A stretch of 64,000 nt of DNA from Muricea muricata (Eukaryota; Cnidaria; Anthozoa; Malacalcyonacea; Plexauridae): the NCBI GenBank assembly GCA_963855995.1, contig OY979717.1, positions 30,698,297 through 30,762,296 on the forward strand, written 5' to 3'. The position numbers and the translations under genes are program-made. Each line of letters starts with the position of its first letter. Position 1 is the first letter of the stretch. Under the pieces are notes generated by a model. That model did not search any database. It was given only the letters and a program-made list of their open reading frames with translations, and had not been told where the DNA came from. Of this stretch, positions 45,401-58,241 are shown in pieces.

Positions 45401-46788
45401 TCTGTTCTCCACTTTTGACCCAAGAAGGGAGAGGAGCTCATTCTGGGACTTGGGACTGGTGTAAGTGACCTTGTAAGCTCTCTTGTGCTTATCGTTCATC
45501 CACTGGTTCAACTTAGGGCAATGTCGGGACAACAGGGAAAGAAGTTGCGTAAAGTTACCATCGGCGTCCGATTGGGAGCCCCGAAAGGATATGCCTTGTC
45601 TTGCCATTGTCCGACAAAGGTCAATTATTATCTTTATCACACTTCGGTTGTTTTCTGTGTCTTTTTCAATCTGAATTGCCTTCGCGCGAGTTTCCTTGTC
45701 ATGTAGTGTATCAATACGAGAATTATTACTCATAAATTGGACGTAATCTGACAATGACGCTTTGTGCGCTTTTGAGGAAAAGTGTTCAGAAAGTTTCCCT
45801 GGCTTACCAACGCCTCTACTCTTCATCTTGTCGCACTTTTTTACACCAGTGGTACACCAATTCTGTTCCAACCGTTCTCGATCTGGACCATAAGGAAACA
45901 TCTGGCAGACGAAACAAAAAACAGCGTCCTTTTCAATGCTGTACTCCAAGAATGGATACTGGGAATACCAGGCTGCACAAAAACGGTTTTGCTTGTGATT
46001 TCCCTTGATCTCTTTGTCTTGAGGATAATTAAAAAGCTTGGGTTGTTGTGGACCGATCTGCGCCAAATACTCCATCTGTGACTTCGTCATGTTAGGTGGT
46101 CTCAGTCCAGGATCATTAGGAACAGACTCTGGTAAATCACTTTCAAGAATGGCAACTTTTCTTTATCCCGTTTTAAAAGAGCCGATTCTACACCTTTTTC
46201 CAATCTTGCCACTATTTTCTTGCAGCTCTGCGCCGCTTCTTTTGCATCGACCAAGAAAGCTTCTGGACTTGCAACAGTGCACTTCATCATATCTTGCTTC
46301 ATAAGGGTCATGTGGGTTATAAGAGAGCCTAACTGTCCAGCGCACTGTAGAAAATCTGCTTCAGTCATCACATTATCCGACATAGATTCATCATTCTCCA
46401 AAAGAGCCGATGTATCTTCTTTCCTGTCTGAAGAATAACTTTTAGGAGAATCGATTTTATAATCTTCAGCTAGCTGTGCTGGTGGACGGGAAGGAATACA
46501 GGCATTTTCCTCTCTGACTGTGCGTGTGATGTTTTCCTTAGCTATAAAGCGGTAGTAGCAGGTTCATTCCCCCCCCCCCAGCTCAGTTAGAGCGGTTGCA
46601 TCAGGACCGTCCGGGTTTTTAACCTCTATCTCGTCGTCCCCAGATCGCGCAGTTAAGTCATGTTCCGACGTGTCAACATCAATAGCCTGCTCTTCAGCTT
46701 CTAATTGTTGCTGTTTTGTAGATTCACAGTTTTTCGAAGAAACTGATAAACCAGCTGCTTGTATATGGTTAATTGAAAAAATGGGCAA
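45365..46788 (-). pseudogene. hAT/ZMYM-type transposase N-terminal part
   Basis: An acidic stretch (46788-46564) and a leader (46401-46102, LITHMTLMKQDM) lead, after a frameshift near 46145, into LFNYPQDKEIKGN, a TTF-type zinc-finger region (AAWYSQYPFLEYSIEKDAVF then CFVCQMFP), SEHFSSKAHK and a DUF4371-like region ending LLSLLGS. The frame breaks near 45390; the next frame continues in register at DADAFSIMADTTPD. Confidence 0.8.
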
Positions 46789-47352
46789 TTCGAATATGCT
46801 GAGAACTAAATATTATTTGTACTAAATATTAATCTTACAGAATAGCATGTATAACAATTTTGAAAAGCTTCAGTGCTAGTGAGCCACGGTTCACCGCCCA
46901 GTAAATTTTTTCATTGACCCACTGGGCGAATTTGTTTGCGCAAAGCGAATTTTGATCCTTTGACATTTGTCAACAGGTCTTCTCATTTTACTCACGCCAA
47001 CACAAGCGATGTTGACGATGCAAAAAGTCGCTGTGCATAAATACAATGTAGCCTAGTGGAAGGCGGATTATACAACTGGACGACAAAAACTATGGGGTCT
47101 AAATTCCCATAGTCCAACAGCATAACTTTGATAGCTCAATCCGTATTCGTGTGATATTATTAAGCGAGCGATTTTCTAGAATTTAGTGTCTGTCTGGGCG
47201 TCTAGTCTAGTCATTATGAAGAATAAAAATAAAAGAAGATTGATCCTGCGTACAGTGCGTGTATCTAGCGCCAACTCGCATAACAATGGTGTAATATATT
47301 GGTCAATAATAAAAAGGCCACATTATTACTTAAGTTTAATTCTTTAACATAC

Positions 47353-47555
47353 CTCAAACGGATTATTCGGTGCTCCTGCAACTTTGTAGCCGATCTGCTT
47401 ATGCGCTTTCAAGTGATCATTATGACACAATTCGTTATGTTTTCTTCGGTAGTCCGAGTCAAATGTGGCATTACAAACAAGGCATTGCACCTTAAAACGT
47501 TTTTTTTCGGCGGCATAACTCTGCTCTTTCCACTCTGTTGTTAATCAAGTTTTTT
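47353..47555 (-). CDS. hAT transposase 5' zinc-finger exon
   Basis: One minus-strand frame reads KKRFKVQCLVCNATFDSDYR, then HNELCHNDHLKAH, ending NNPFE at a donor GAG|GTATGT. The C-x-x-C...H-x4-H/C spacing suggests a BED/C2H2-type DNA-binding finger. The frame has no upstream ATG before a stop; an ATG at 47516 is out of frame by one across a run of eight A. That is either a slippage mutation or a sign of an upstream exon. Confidence 0.5.
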
Positions 47556-48117
47556 TACATTATCACGTTACTCGTGCTTGGAAATCTCCGCATTAAATTA
47601 TTAGTTTACTAATTTGCCAAATGTGAGAAGCTTCATGTTATACGATACAAATAGGTTTAAGAACACATGTTCGGAAAAGTGTGGACAGAGCGTGTTGTAG
47701 TGAACGATCGGGAATCAATAAAGTGGCATCAGATCCAAGCGTCTTTGACACAAATTTGCGCGAACACTACAATTGTGTAAATATTTATTATGCAACATGA
47801 TACTACACATGTCAGATACGGCAGAAATAAGTAACATAGTAAATAACGAAAACTCCATTAATTCAGGCATAACTCGTAAGTATAGCAATAAATTTGACCG
47901 ACAAATTATTTGCTACATGACGGTAAAATTTCTTTAAATTTAATCAGGTTATATGGGCATAAATGTTAAAATGTATAATCTTTTTAAAATATGCTTGCCT
48001 CCATACTTTCCGAATAGGATTGAAAAAAATTCCGAATTGCGCAATTTTGTAAAAGTTGGGGGGGGGGGGGTGCCGCACCCCCCCAATACCCTCCCTAGCA
48101 ACGGCCCTGCCTTGTAC

Positions 48118-50099
48118 AAACCTTGTACTTGACATTTGGCATATGTTTACTTAATGAACAAAGCTTAACATACTAAAAAAGTGGAGCGGTTAAATGAGAA
48201 GTTTTTTAGAATCGGCTATTAAACACATTACTTTGTTTAATAAATGTCAGCCATATTGGACTTCTTTGACAACCCCAAACAATAGTTTGGATTTTCAACA
48301 TGAAGATTAATGACTATGACAAATTGCCACCAAATAAAGTCATATTTTCCATTGCTTTTCGCTCGTTTTGAATATAAAATCATTCGCATTGGATTGGCTT
48401 TTGTAAAATATTTAATCTGCCTGGTAAATTATGACTGATCACAGAATAATTTCTGTAACAGTCTTTTGCTATGCAGCAAACCTTCATAAAAAAATTTTCC
48501 CAAACATTTGAACCACACCAAGTTCAAGCATGGGTCCCGGAGATGCTATAAAAATGTTTTGTGATGGTTACAGGAGCAGATTATTAGATAATTATCCCCG
48601 AGCCAACGGCGCGAAGCGCCGTGCGAGGGTACTAATTCCGCACGGCTATTTACACCCGGGAAAAGGAAAGCATAGCGAAGTCTGAAGTTCATCAAATATC
48701 GCGGGCGCGTGGTTCAAGGGTGGCGGTGAGTGGTAGTGGGTGGTCATCATTGATCTCAAAAATATGGCGGACTATATTGCACTACAATATTTTGTATTTT
48801 TGCAAAAAGATTTGGCAACTTTCACAACCAACGAAGGGTGGTCATTTCTGATCTAAGGAATATGGCGGACTATCAGGACTAGCAAACACTTAACGCATCC
48901 AAAAAGGCGAGAAATAAGACGAAAACGACTGCCACAAGACTCTTGAAGAGAGATTAATTCGGGGAAAATACAGAGAAGCGCCAAGAATTGACCATGGCGT
49001 GAAACACAAGGCAAGTTTGTTGATAACGCGTATTTATACTTGTGTTTTAATGCTTTATAAAGGCCGGCGTAGCCGTACTCATCCAGTCTATTCACTGTTT
49101 AAATTCCAGAGTAAGTTTATGTTTTGTAAATGCAAGACTGTCTTCTTATTACTAATGTAATTAATAGGTCGTATTTTATACCAAATTTAAGCTTACATTT
49201 GGCGTAATAACATACTGATGACAAATGTTGTGCCATTTAAAAAGATTGTCAATAAAACAAGGACTAAAAACTGATATTTTGTCATTTTGAAAAAATATAC
49301 AGAAAAAATTACAATTGCCTTGTTGCTATGACTACAACCTATACAAGTACTTCATGTAATTCCGAAAATATAGTTGCATGCTCTTAGTTAGTGGCGAGGG
49401 GTTGCTGCATGCATGTATTTCTAGTATAGGAAATACATGTGGGGAAAAACTTCAAATGATTTTTGAAATAATAAAACACTGTAACGTGACCCACACATTG
49501 ATTTGTTTACTAATTGTTTATAATACAATTCAACTCGTAACAATATTACAATGCAAATACAATAGCTCTTTCTGTGCTTATCAACTCCGTCCTAACGCCA
49601 AAGAGTAAGTATATAAGTATATGTTTTTGCTAAGGCCAAGTCAACAACAACAACCTAACCTTTTTTCTTACGACCGTTCACGTCAACCTGCGTGATACGC
49701 CATATTTAACATTTATGCTTTTGAAAAGGTAACTAAACCTGCTGAACCAAATTAACTAATACTAATGCTACATTAACCAAACTAACCAAACCAACAACAT
49801 AACCAATTGAATTAACACTAATGCTACAATACGATTGGATACAAAACAGCTAATTTTATCCACCTATAGAAGAAACCAGGGATGAAATGCCTTGTTATGC
49901 GAGTGATTTATATAAACAGCAAAAGTCAGCCAGGTCTTTAAAATACCCTAATTTTATGAATTACACTTATAAGAAATAGATTAAATAAGCTTTATTCACG
50001 GTTTGTATGTATAGTTATAGTAGGGTAAATTGATTCTAGTATTGTTAGTGACTACAGAAATTCCCTATTTCAGTGACTTTCGCGCTATCAAAGTCAATT
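48118..50099. other. no gene recognised
   Basis: A G/C-rich block at 48595-48660 (AACGGCGCGAAGCGCCGT hairpin near a CACGG repeat) and repeated ATATGGCGGACTAT words near 48762 and 48861 suggest a small repeat. Nothing coding. Confidence 0.35.
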
Positions 50100-50395
50100 A
50101 CATGATAATTATATCCCATGCATGTTTCGCCGACTCAGAACCACCTTATGTTGTTTATCGTTTCTGATGTGTTCAGCTTTTCTTGTTTTTCGAGATCTGC
50201 CTGTTTCACCTATGTAATTCCAAGCGTAATCTTTACACAGTATTTTACAAGCGACGTTCGTTTTTTCTTCGGGTGGTGACCTGTGTTTCACCGAGTGGAA
50301 GTCTTGTTGTGGGGTTCTCCAAGGTTTATTGCAGACTTTTATATTATGTTTCTTCAGAGTTCTTGACAGAGTTTCTATGATTCCTTTAATTGTAA
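50100..50395 (-). pseudogene. Penelope-like element remnant, GIY-YIG domain
   Basis: Minus strand reads IIETLSRTLKKHNIKVCNKP, VKHRSPPEEKTNVACKILCK and WNYIGETGRSRKTRKAEH, the end of the RT-linker and start of the GIY-YIG endonuclease typical of Penelope-like elements. Active-site Tyr and Arg are present in YIGETGR-x-x-x-TR. Truncated on both sides. Confidence 0.75.
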
Positions 50396-51983
50396 ATATA
50401 AACAGAATAAAGTGCGTAAAATACTTATATGTCTTGCCTTTTTATTTCCAAAAATACGTTGCTCGATGTACTTTTGTTATTTAGATGATATTTCATAGTT
50501 TCTTCTTCCTTATTTTGATATCTCCCATGTGCTTCACACTACACTTATTTTAGATTATTTTTGCTGCGACTTTTGGGTTACATTCCCTAAATTATAAAGA
50601 ACTTTTTTTGCCTCAAAACGACTTTCTCTTCATTTTTTCCCATTTAATTCGTAGTTCTTTTAAACGTTTCTTTGCTCCTAACTAAATTTTTGATAGCGAA
50701 AAAAAGAGCGAAAAAAATTTGTTTCATGATCATGCAGACGGCAGCGCAAGCAGTTTGAGGTAAGCTCGGCTTTTCGATATTTTTCTCTTGTTAGAGAAAC
50801 ACGAATGCTACGAACAGATTCCCTACTATGCATTCGTTCGAACCATTCGAGGTCAGTTTATATTCTGCCAGAATGTTATGCAACGCCAACATTACGAAAA
50901 TAATATACTTGCATTTATATCTAGAATATTTTGGCACTGCAAATGCAGCGCCAATTTACATGCGTTATGAAAATGATCAGAATATATGCGTGGATAATAT
51001 CATTATGCAGCGCCAACATCGCGTTGACACTTGGTTTCAGTTTGAGTCCAGCTCACACACGGCCACAAAAATATATTAATCTTTACTTAGTTTATGGGTC
51101 CGGAATATTAAGTTTAATATATGCAAGAGACGATAAGGAAATTGGCTTTGGTCCATTTAAAAGCTATTTTCCTATACACTTGTGTATCAGGAACAATAGT
51201 ATCGAAAATAGAAATGGCAAATTATCAATTACAGGGCTTGATTGGACAAAAATTCTGAGTTAGCAATTTTGAGAATATTCTATTAATTAAAAGAAAGCTC
51301 TGAAACCAGACGTTTACAAGATGATAAATGGTATAACATTTGATCCTTTTTAAAAAGTCTACAAGAATACTTAATCAAAATAATGCATCATCACCGTTAT
51401 TTCAACTGATCAATGCATGAACGTACTGCAGCGGATGATATATGTCTTCAAATCAAGCCCTATTAAATTTGGCTTGGCTTCATACATATCCAGAAAAGAT
51501 AGTCGCATTGACAATTAGAATGCGTGGCAGCTCCTTGCTTGTATAACTAGGGCAAAAAATTAGGCGTCTTGGGTTCCAAAAACTAGACAGATTTTTCTGT
51601 TTTTTCTGAACAAATAGAGTCAAAGATAAAACTAGCTAGCTAATGTTAAAGAAGCGGAAATACCTACGTTGACTGAGAGATATTAGTTACTTCCACTCTG
51701 ACAATATATAATCCCCTAAATAGAGATAGAGCAGCTTAATATTTCTCAGTCAGTTAGTCGAAGTATTAACTGTAGGTGGGTATTTTATTTGGCTTCATAT
51801 AAACACCGTGCTGTTCTCAGAGAATTAAAAATACAATGTCATCGATTATATACGTTAATCTCATCTTTATTACTAGAATTCGACAGTCTCAAAGTTCAAG
51901 CATTGACATCTCCAAAGGCTTAATGTTCACAGATTCGTGTAGATTGGAAAACGTAGTTGGTCGGTGATATTTTGAATCGTAGA
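50396..51983. other. upstream of SRCR gene, no gene recognised
   Basis: AT-rich. ATGCAGCGCCAACAT-like words recur near 50878, 50943 and 51004. The promoter of the following gene should lie towards the right end, but I see no clear TATA or initiator signal. Confidence 0.4.
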
Positions 51984-52047
51984 ATGGCTTCTTGTATTAA
52001 ATGGTGCCTTCTTTGTGTGTTTCTACCAAGATGCGTTGACCTCAAAG
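51984..52047 (+). CDS. signal-peptide exon
   Basis: ATG at 51984 gives MASCIKWCLLCVFLPRCVDL, short basic start plus hydrophobic core, then donor AAAG|GTAAAG. 64 nt, phase 1. It was chosen over in-frame non-ATG codons upstream. Confidence 0.5.
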
Positions 52048-55000
52048 GTAAAGTTTCAGTGCTGCACGAATTATTTTACCGCACGACATTCTTGTTTCAG
52101 CATTTGTATACCGAGCAAGTATATTTAATTAATAACGTTTCAATAATTTGGAAATATATATAGATCAACCTTAGTCGGAATAAACCATATCAAACGCTCT
52201 ATATACAAAAATGACGCCTCTTTGTTTCTTGGAAAGTATAATTTAGTCTAAATGAATATACACTTTGGTAAATAGTGTAGCAAATAATTATATTGTGTCT
52301 TGTAGCTACAAAAAGCATGCAAAGTAAACGCACGGGCTGTTTGTAAGTGTCAAGTACCATTACAATTTTGAACATGTGTCTAAACATGTGATTCTGCAAG
52401 CCGTACCATGACACAATATTTGCGGAGCACCCGAGCAGGAGTGCTTTATTATAGGACTGCTTGGGATTGAGGAAGTTAATGTCGATTTATAATTAATTAA
52501 TTAAGGACGCGGTTATAAATTAAGACGTAAACTTAAACTCGAAGTTACAGGTCAATGCGCGCCTCGATACTGTTTTATTCCTTTGTCAAGTTTACTTCAA
52601 AATTGCATGAAAGGTAGAGCTTTTCTTAAGGCTATCTGGCTCCATTTTGCGCGTCCACGTTGACAAGAGCGCTCGAAAGTAATAATCTGTATTTTTTATT
52701 CTGTACGATTAAAATGTGATATTAATTAAGTTCGACACCTGCGTTAGATGTAATTATTGGTCTGGTTGAACATGATGAAAGCCCCATGAAACAAAAAAAT
52801 TCCAAAAGATCTCATCATAATTATGATCTATGGTAACTTGTGCTGCCTGTAGACTTGCCTAGGAGGTAGTACATGATGTTGTCAAACTCATACTCATAGA
52901 ATTTACTGGGTTTAAAGAAAAATAAGGTAAACTCGTGTTAAAGCCGGAACACACGAGGCAACAAATCGTTTTGTGCGTACAGTCATGTGACTAGTTATAT
53001 GCGCTGCTTCAAACCAGTTTAATTTTGTGCGACTTGTTGTGCGACCAGCGACGACAAATCTGTCGCGGCGGCAAAATAAAAATCTCCTGCTCGAATCACA
53101 TGATCAAATTTGTTGCTGCGACGTGTTGCTGCGAGGTGTTACAGCGAGGTGTCGCAGCGATTTCTCACCTCGTTTGTTCCGAAATTTACAGCTCAGTGTC
53201 GCTGAATCGCTGCTTACTTCTATACCATTTGCCACTGCAGTTTTCCTTTGTCGAAAGGCACATATTAAATATCAGTTTCAAATAATTCAAGTAATTCAAA
53301 TTCAAAGTTAAAGAGACAAAGTTAGCATTAACTGTATGTGTAATTGAGGGATGATAAAAATGTTTTGTATACTTGAAGTAGATAAGCATAGAAGTTAGGC
53401 ACACTATTTGCGTTTCAAGTTTCAGCATCTGATTTTTTATCTGATATTTGCAAATGAACTAAGTACATGTGCTAATGTAGTTGTAAGGAAGCCACATAAT
53501 CATCAGATATGCCTGAATATTGGAGAGCTACCGTTGTAAGGGTAATAGGTTGGCATGAATACTCTAGGTGGCCATGCATTGGGTTTAATTAGAAATGGAA
53601 AATCTGTCTCTCTTTGTACAGAAACTTACTGCAAAGTGGTTGTTGATTTTATTGTGTTTAACGTTAAGGATTCGGCTCGAGCATGTGCTTGATATAGTTG
53701 ATGAGCTGAATGGCACGGGCATATTAGAAAGTTGTTTATTAACATGTTTCGATATCGTTGATATGTTTCTATCTTTTAACAACAAGGATTAGAGCGGGAC
53801 GAGTGCGTAAGATGGTTAGACAACTTTTAGACAAATTTGATGTGCATGTGGAATAGGTAGCTTGAGTTTTGTTAATTTTTCTCTACAAAAATTGTTTGAC
53901 ATACCAGTAACAATATATATATTGGCTCCAAACTGATGGCACTGCCACGGCTCCAGACTTGCGCCAAGTCTGAAGAAAATAGGGTGGGTGGAAGTGCGGG
54001 CGAGAAATATAGGAAACTGAGAGGCAGACTTGTGTACCTTGCAGCGTAATGGATTGAATTACATATTAATTTTTTTGTTGGGAAATTGCGGGATATCGAT
54101 TGTATGAATATTCGGCGTTCTTAATTGTTGTTTACTGTGCAAATCGGAACTAAATGTCGTCACGAATATGCATATAATATGTTATGCCAATAAATTTTGC
54201 TCCTATGCTAATATTGTCGACGATAGTTTCAATTTGAGATTTTGGATGACAAACTATTTTGCTGCAATTCCTTTATTGCTTTCGTTTCTGAGATAACATA
54301 TTTGTGCTTTGGAAAAGTGCTAGAAAAGAAAGACTCAATACCTTTTACCACCGCTCAATTGTTTGACCAAAGCATACAATTTGTTGTGCACATCGCTGAA
54401 AAGTCGACGTCTCTGACTGATTTTTTTTAAAAATTCATCTATTACATTTACGTATACGGAGAATATGTGTTGATGAAGATGATTTTCGTAGCAAGAGGAC
54501 GTTAGGAGTGGGAGAATTCATGAGACAGCACGTGATAAGCAACATGTTTAAAGTAAAGTTGATAACTTGCAATCATGAATAGGCATGCAGGAAATCGCAG
54601 GACAAGAAAAAAAGATAATAGGAGTTTGTACATTTTTAAACCAAATACAGTACTACATAGGAGCAGATTTTTGTAAAATTGAAAAAAAAAACATCACAAG
54701 GAATTAGTTATTTGTGACGATAAAAAGTTCCTTGAGATTATACCAGTGGTAGGCATTCCGTAATTCCAATTTAAAACAACTGTTGGCCCTTTTCCTTTCA
54801 GGAAAGACAGATCGTGATTTGATCATTTCAGCAAAAATATTTTAAATTGGAACCGGGGACTTGTACGGCGGACAATGTCAGTTGATGTCGATGAGTCAGT
54901 TGCTTTGCTTCCTGTACCGGACCACGTGGTCACGACATCAAAGTGAATAGCCAAATCACATGACCAAATTTTCCAATATATCTGAAAAATTCTCCTGTCA

Positions 55001-58000
55001 AATTATCGAGTACTTACAAATTTTGTAATAAATTTTCCACATATATTGGAAAATTTTGTCATATGAAAACCAGTCTCTGGCCAGGTCCTTTGTCCACCAC
55101 TCTACCTCACAAAGAGGCCCTGTGAACGAGGTTGCCTGTATGTACATGGGGTATTGTCAATCACTCCTGGATTGTCCTGGTGCAGATCATTGTTGAAATT
55201 AAAGTTTATTGACCGGCGCCAATGGACAATTTGCATGTTAGACTAACTTTCAGTCTAGCCAAGACAAACAAAATCTTTTACCGCAGTTAAAAAGAGCATC
55301 CTAAAATTAGTAGAATTGCCAAGTTTGGTGGTGAAATGTTGTAAAACATGGAAAATATGGCGTCGCAAAATTTGCAAATTTGTATACATTTGTATTACGC
55401 GAGGAAAAAGTTACCACTTTTCAACTAAAATTGTATCAAAACCACCAAACTTGGCAATTCTACTAATTTTAGGATGCTCTTTTTAACTATAGTAAAAGAT
55501 TTTGTTCGTCTTGCCTAGATTGAAAGTTAGTCTAACATGCAAATCGTCTATTTTATACGACTCGTTTCAGTCTCGTCGAATGCAATTCAAACAATAGATA
55601 ATCAGATGGCTTACCTCATCATCCACAGGCCTTCAGCCTGGCCCTCAATGGCAACATGAGCATAAGCTTGAAAGGTTTGCGAAGAGAAAATAGAAATAAT
55701 TTTCTTTTGAATTTGCTTATGTTCTACCATCTAAGCGTATGCTCGTAGTCGATCTGTGCTTGCGCTTGTGCTTATGTCGATGCTTATGTCGCACTCCTTG
55801 TTTTCTCGTTTGTTTAACTTATGCTTGTATTTATGTCGCTAGTAGTGAGGACCAGACTTTAGAGACTTGTTTTTTTCGGACTGGATTGACTACACCTTTT
55901 CCGGGTCGTTTTGAGACGAAATTCAAACATGTTTTGATACTATTCAGTTAGTACAAATGAATTTCAAACATTTGTTTTTTATATTGAGTTTCGCCAAATG
56001 AAATCATGTGTTTCCAAATGATCACATATTTGACCGGTAAATTGCAGCTGAGTTGAGACATTAAAAAGTACACTGCAGGTTGTTCGAAGCCCGTTTAGCG
56101 TAAACGGTGGATAAGTCAAAATTAAATAAACACTCTTACATCACTCGTTAAACAGTTGACTTAAATATTTAGCAGTAAATATGTAGTTGTAAGCATAATC
56201 ATTCTATTAAGGTTCAAAACTTTTAGTTTGGTTGTTAAATGGATCTTGGTTTCTATTTCGAGCTTAACCACCGTTTAAGCTAAACGGACTTCGAACAACC
56301 GGCCCCAGGACATACCCATAGAAATTCAGACATAGTCAATCAGTTAATTCTGAACTGGAGCTGCTTTTTTCTGAATTTCATCCCCTAAATGTCTGAGAAC
56401 GACCCGGAAAAGTGTAGTCAACTTCACTTACGATACCATGTATGTTGAATAATTATAAATGCCATGTGCATTAATTTTTAATTCGCTTTTAATTCTAGGA
56501 TCAAAGGCGTGCCAAGTAGTCAAAACTTAAGTAACTTGGAAGCAGAAACACTATGCAAAAACTGCGCATAAAAATGAGCAAAATTTGAAATCGCCGAAAG
56601 TGTCGCGCCACGAAACAAAGCAAAAGCGAAATTGAATACAACGTGCATGACTAAAATTGAACTCGTATAATGAACAAATAAACCTTACGTGGTGTAGCCT
56701 ATCTTAATAGGGTTGTTGTGGAATTCCATTCATTCATTTGTCAGCATCTGGTAAGCGCGATTTTTAATTTACAACTCACTATTTAGGCCAAATAACGGAG
56801 AAACAAATGGTATGATTCTGTTTTGAGGGTTCAATATTTTGTTTCCACATTGTTCGCTTTTGACAGGTTTCCAGTTTTAAAATAATCTCTATATGTTTGG
56901 CATAAACAAATTACTGCATGGTTGGCTCGTTTGTACGATTTTTATTATGCAGTTGTTGTTAATGATTGCTAACCCCCTCGTTCGCTGCGCTCACCCGTTC
57001 GTTTAGCAATCTTTCACAACTCGTGCATAAAAATCGTACGCACTCACCAACCATGCAGTAATCTCTATTTAGCTAACTTCTGTCAAATTGCAGTCGCTAT
57101 GCGGTTAATGAGTTTTTTTACTATTCCTGCATATAAAATTATAAATAGATGGACGGGAACTTTATTGACAAAATCTGGCCATAAAAACTATGTTAAAGAC
57201 AAATAGATACACGATTCGGACTGAACACGTACAGATTGTATACATGGACACTTCAATGCACGTGTAGCGTCTGACTACAAGTAATGCCGACAAGTTTGCC
57301 TCGTATAGAATATATTTGTACGCTTTATACTCTGTATATTACAAACAAACAAACGAACTAATTAAACCATAGAATTTAAATAATATGTTAATGACACGTC
57401 ATTACAAAATTATTACTTTACACATCAATGTCAGTTGTGCCCAAATGTCGTGTTTTCACGTCATGGCGCGCGTGACTTTTTTCGCCATTTACCGGTGAAT
57501 AACTCGTTTACTCCCTCTCGCGCTGATGCGATGGAGACAGTTAGCTACACTCTCAAACAATAAAACACGTGAAAAGGGAAACTTGGGCGATTGGCATCTG
57601 ATAAATTAATTTGTGCGCCCCCCTCACTAACTACGTCACTGACTATTGCAAACGAAGCCATGTTTAACGAGCATGCCGACTTCCATCAGAATACTAATTA
57701 AACTCGTGATTTCCAGACTATGTTATTCTGGTTTTATAGTTGCTGCAGAGGTATCGATAGCCATCCGCTTACAGGGACCAATGAGTGCAAATGGTACAGG
57801 CCGTGTTGAAGTATTCTACAAAGGGGAATGGGGAACAATCTGCGATGATGACTGGGATATAAACGATGCTAAGGTTGTATGTCGTCAACTTGGTTACCAA
57901 TATGGTAGTAGAGCTTTTCATGGAAATAACATTGATCCTGGCTCTGGAAAGATATGGCTAGATGATGTCGATTGTAATGGAAGTGAGAAAAATGTGACAA

Positions 58001-58075
58001 GTTGTTCGCACGCTGGATGGGGAAATCATGACTGTACTCACGATGAGGATGCTGGGGTTGAATGTTTAACAGCAG
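51984..58075 (+). CDS. secreted or membrane SRCR-domain gene, two exons in window
   Basis: Model join(51984-52047, 57749-58075, ...). Exon 1 encodes a signal peptide, exon 2 one scavenger-receptor cysteine-rich domain. The phase-1 donor and phase-1 acceptor match and create a Glu codon at the junction. SRCR proteins act outside the cell in ligand binding, innate recognition or adhesion. Exon 2 ends in phase 1, as expected for an SRCR cassette, and the gene must continue, but I find no second SRCR exon before 64000. Linking the two exons over a 5.7 kb intron is inference from phase, orientation and the need for a leader. Confidence 0.6.
52946..53180. mobile_element. MITE-like repeat in SRCR-gene intron
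   Basis: GGAACACACGAGGCAACAAATC at the left faces GATTTCTCACCTCGTTTGTTCC at the right. The interior is rich in TGTTGCTGCGACG/GTCGCAGCGA words. Confidence 0.55.
53181..55221 (+). other. SRCR-gene intron, no exon recognised
   Basis: Several 60-70 codon ORFs without domains. Nothing supported. Confidence 0.4.
55222..55550. mobile_element. foldback MITE in SRCR-gene intron
   Basis: Left arm with TTTGCATGTTAGACTAACTT and CCTAAAATTAGTAGAATTGC is mirrored by GCAATTCTACTAATTTTAGG and AAGTTAGTCTAACATGCAAA at the right. Arms are about 110 bp around a central spacer. Confidence 0.9.
56072..56307. mobile_element. MITE with GGTTGTTCGAAG termini
   Basis: GGTTGTTCGAAGCCCGTTTA near 56078 is inverted as TAAACGGACTTCGAACAACC ending near 56300. 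Inverted similarity extends about 45 bp inward (AAACGGTGG). Confidence 0.85.
57749..58075 (+). CDS. SRCR domain exon
   Basis: Acceptor TTGCTGCAG, donor GCAG|GTGAAA, 327 nt. Reads IRLQGPMSANGTGRVEVFY, GEWGTICDDDWDINDAKVVC, RQLGYQYGS, IWLDDVDCNGSE and TSCSHAGWGNHDCTHDEDAG, ending VECL. Six cysteines as in group A SRCR domains, but in a single exon (vertebrate group A domains usually use two). The domain is complete and intact. Confidence 0.95.
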
Positions 58076-58241
58076 GTGAAAAATATGTACTATTCCCTTT
58101 CATGCATAGTTTGTATTTCCAAAATTTAGTAAGCTAGTAATCCTGAAGCATACTTGATAAACCACGAATTGCGAGTATAGCTTTTGAAGAATTCATGAGC
58201 TAACGCACAAAGGAAATCATAGCCATGAAGGAGTATTTATA

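Larger units (their letters stand above)
43742..48109 (-). mobile_element. full-length hAT DNA transposon, 4368 bp, inactivated
   Basis: Termini CAGGGCCGTAGCTAG (left) and, inverted, CAGGGCCGTTGCTAG (right). Exact 8-bp target duplication CCTTGTAC at 43734-43741 and 48110-48117. G/C homopolymer runs sit just inside both ends. Transposase sequence runs on the minus strand and carries a nonsense codon and several frameshifts. Ends and target repeat are intact, so it could still be moved if a related transposase exists elsewhere. Confidence 0.95.

Noticed and set aside
44698-46438. Plus-strand ORFs across the hAT region
   Set aside because: Antisense to the transposase; no domain.
52199-54430. 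Small ORFs in the SRCR intron
   Set aside because: No domain, no convincing splice sites, typical random length for AT-rich DNA.
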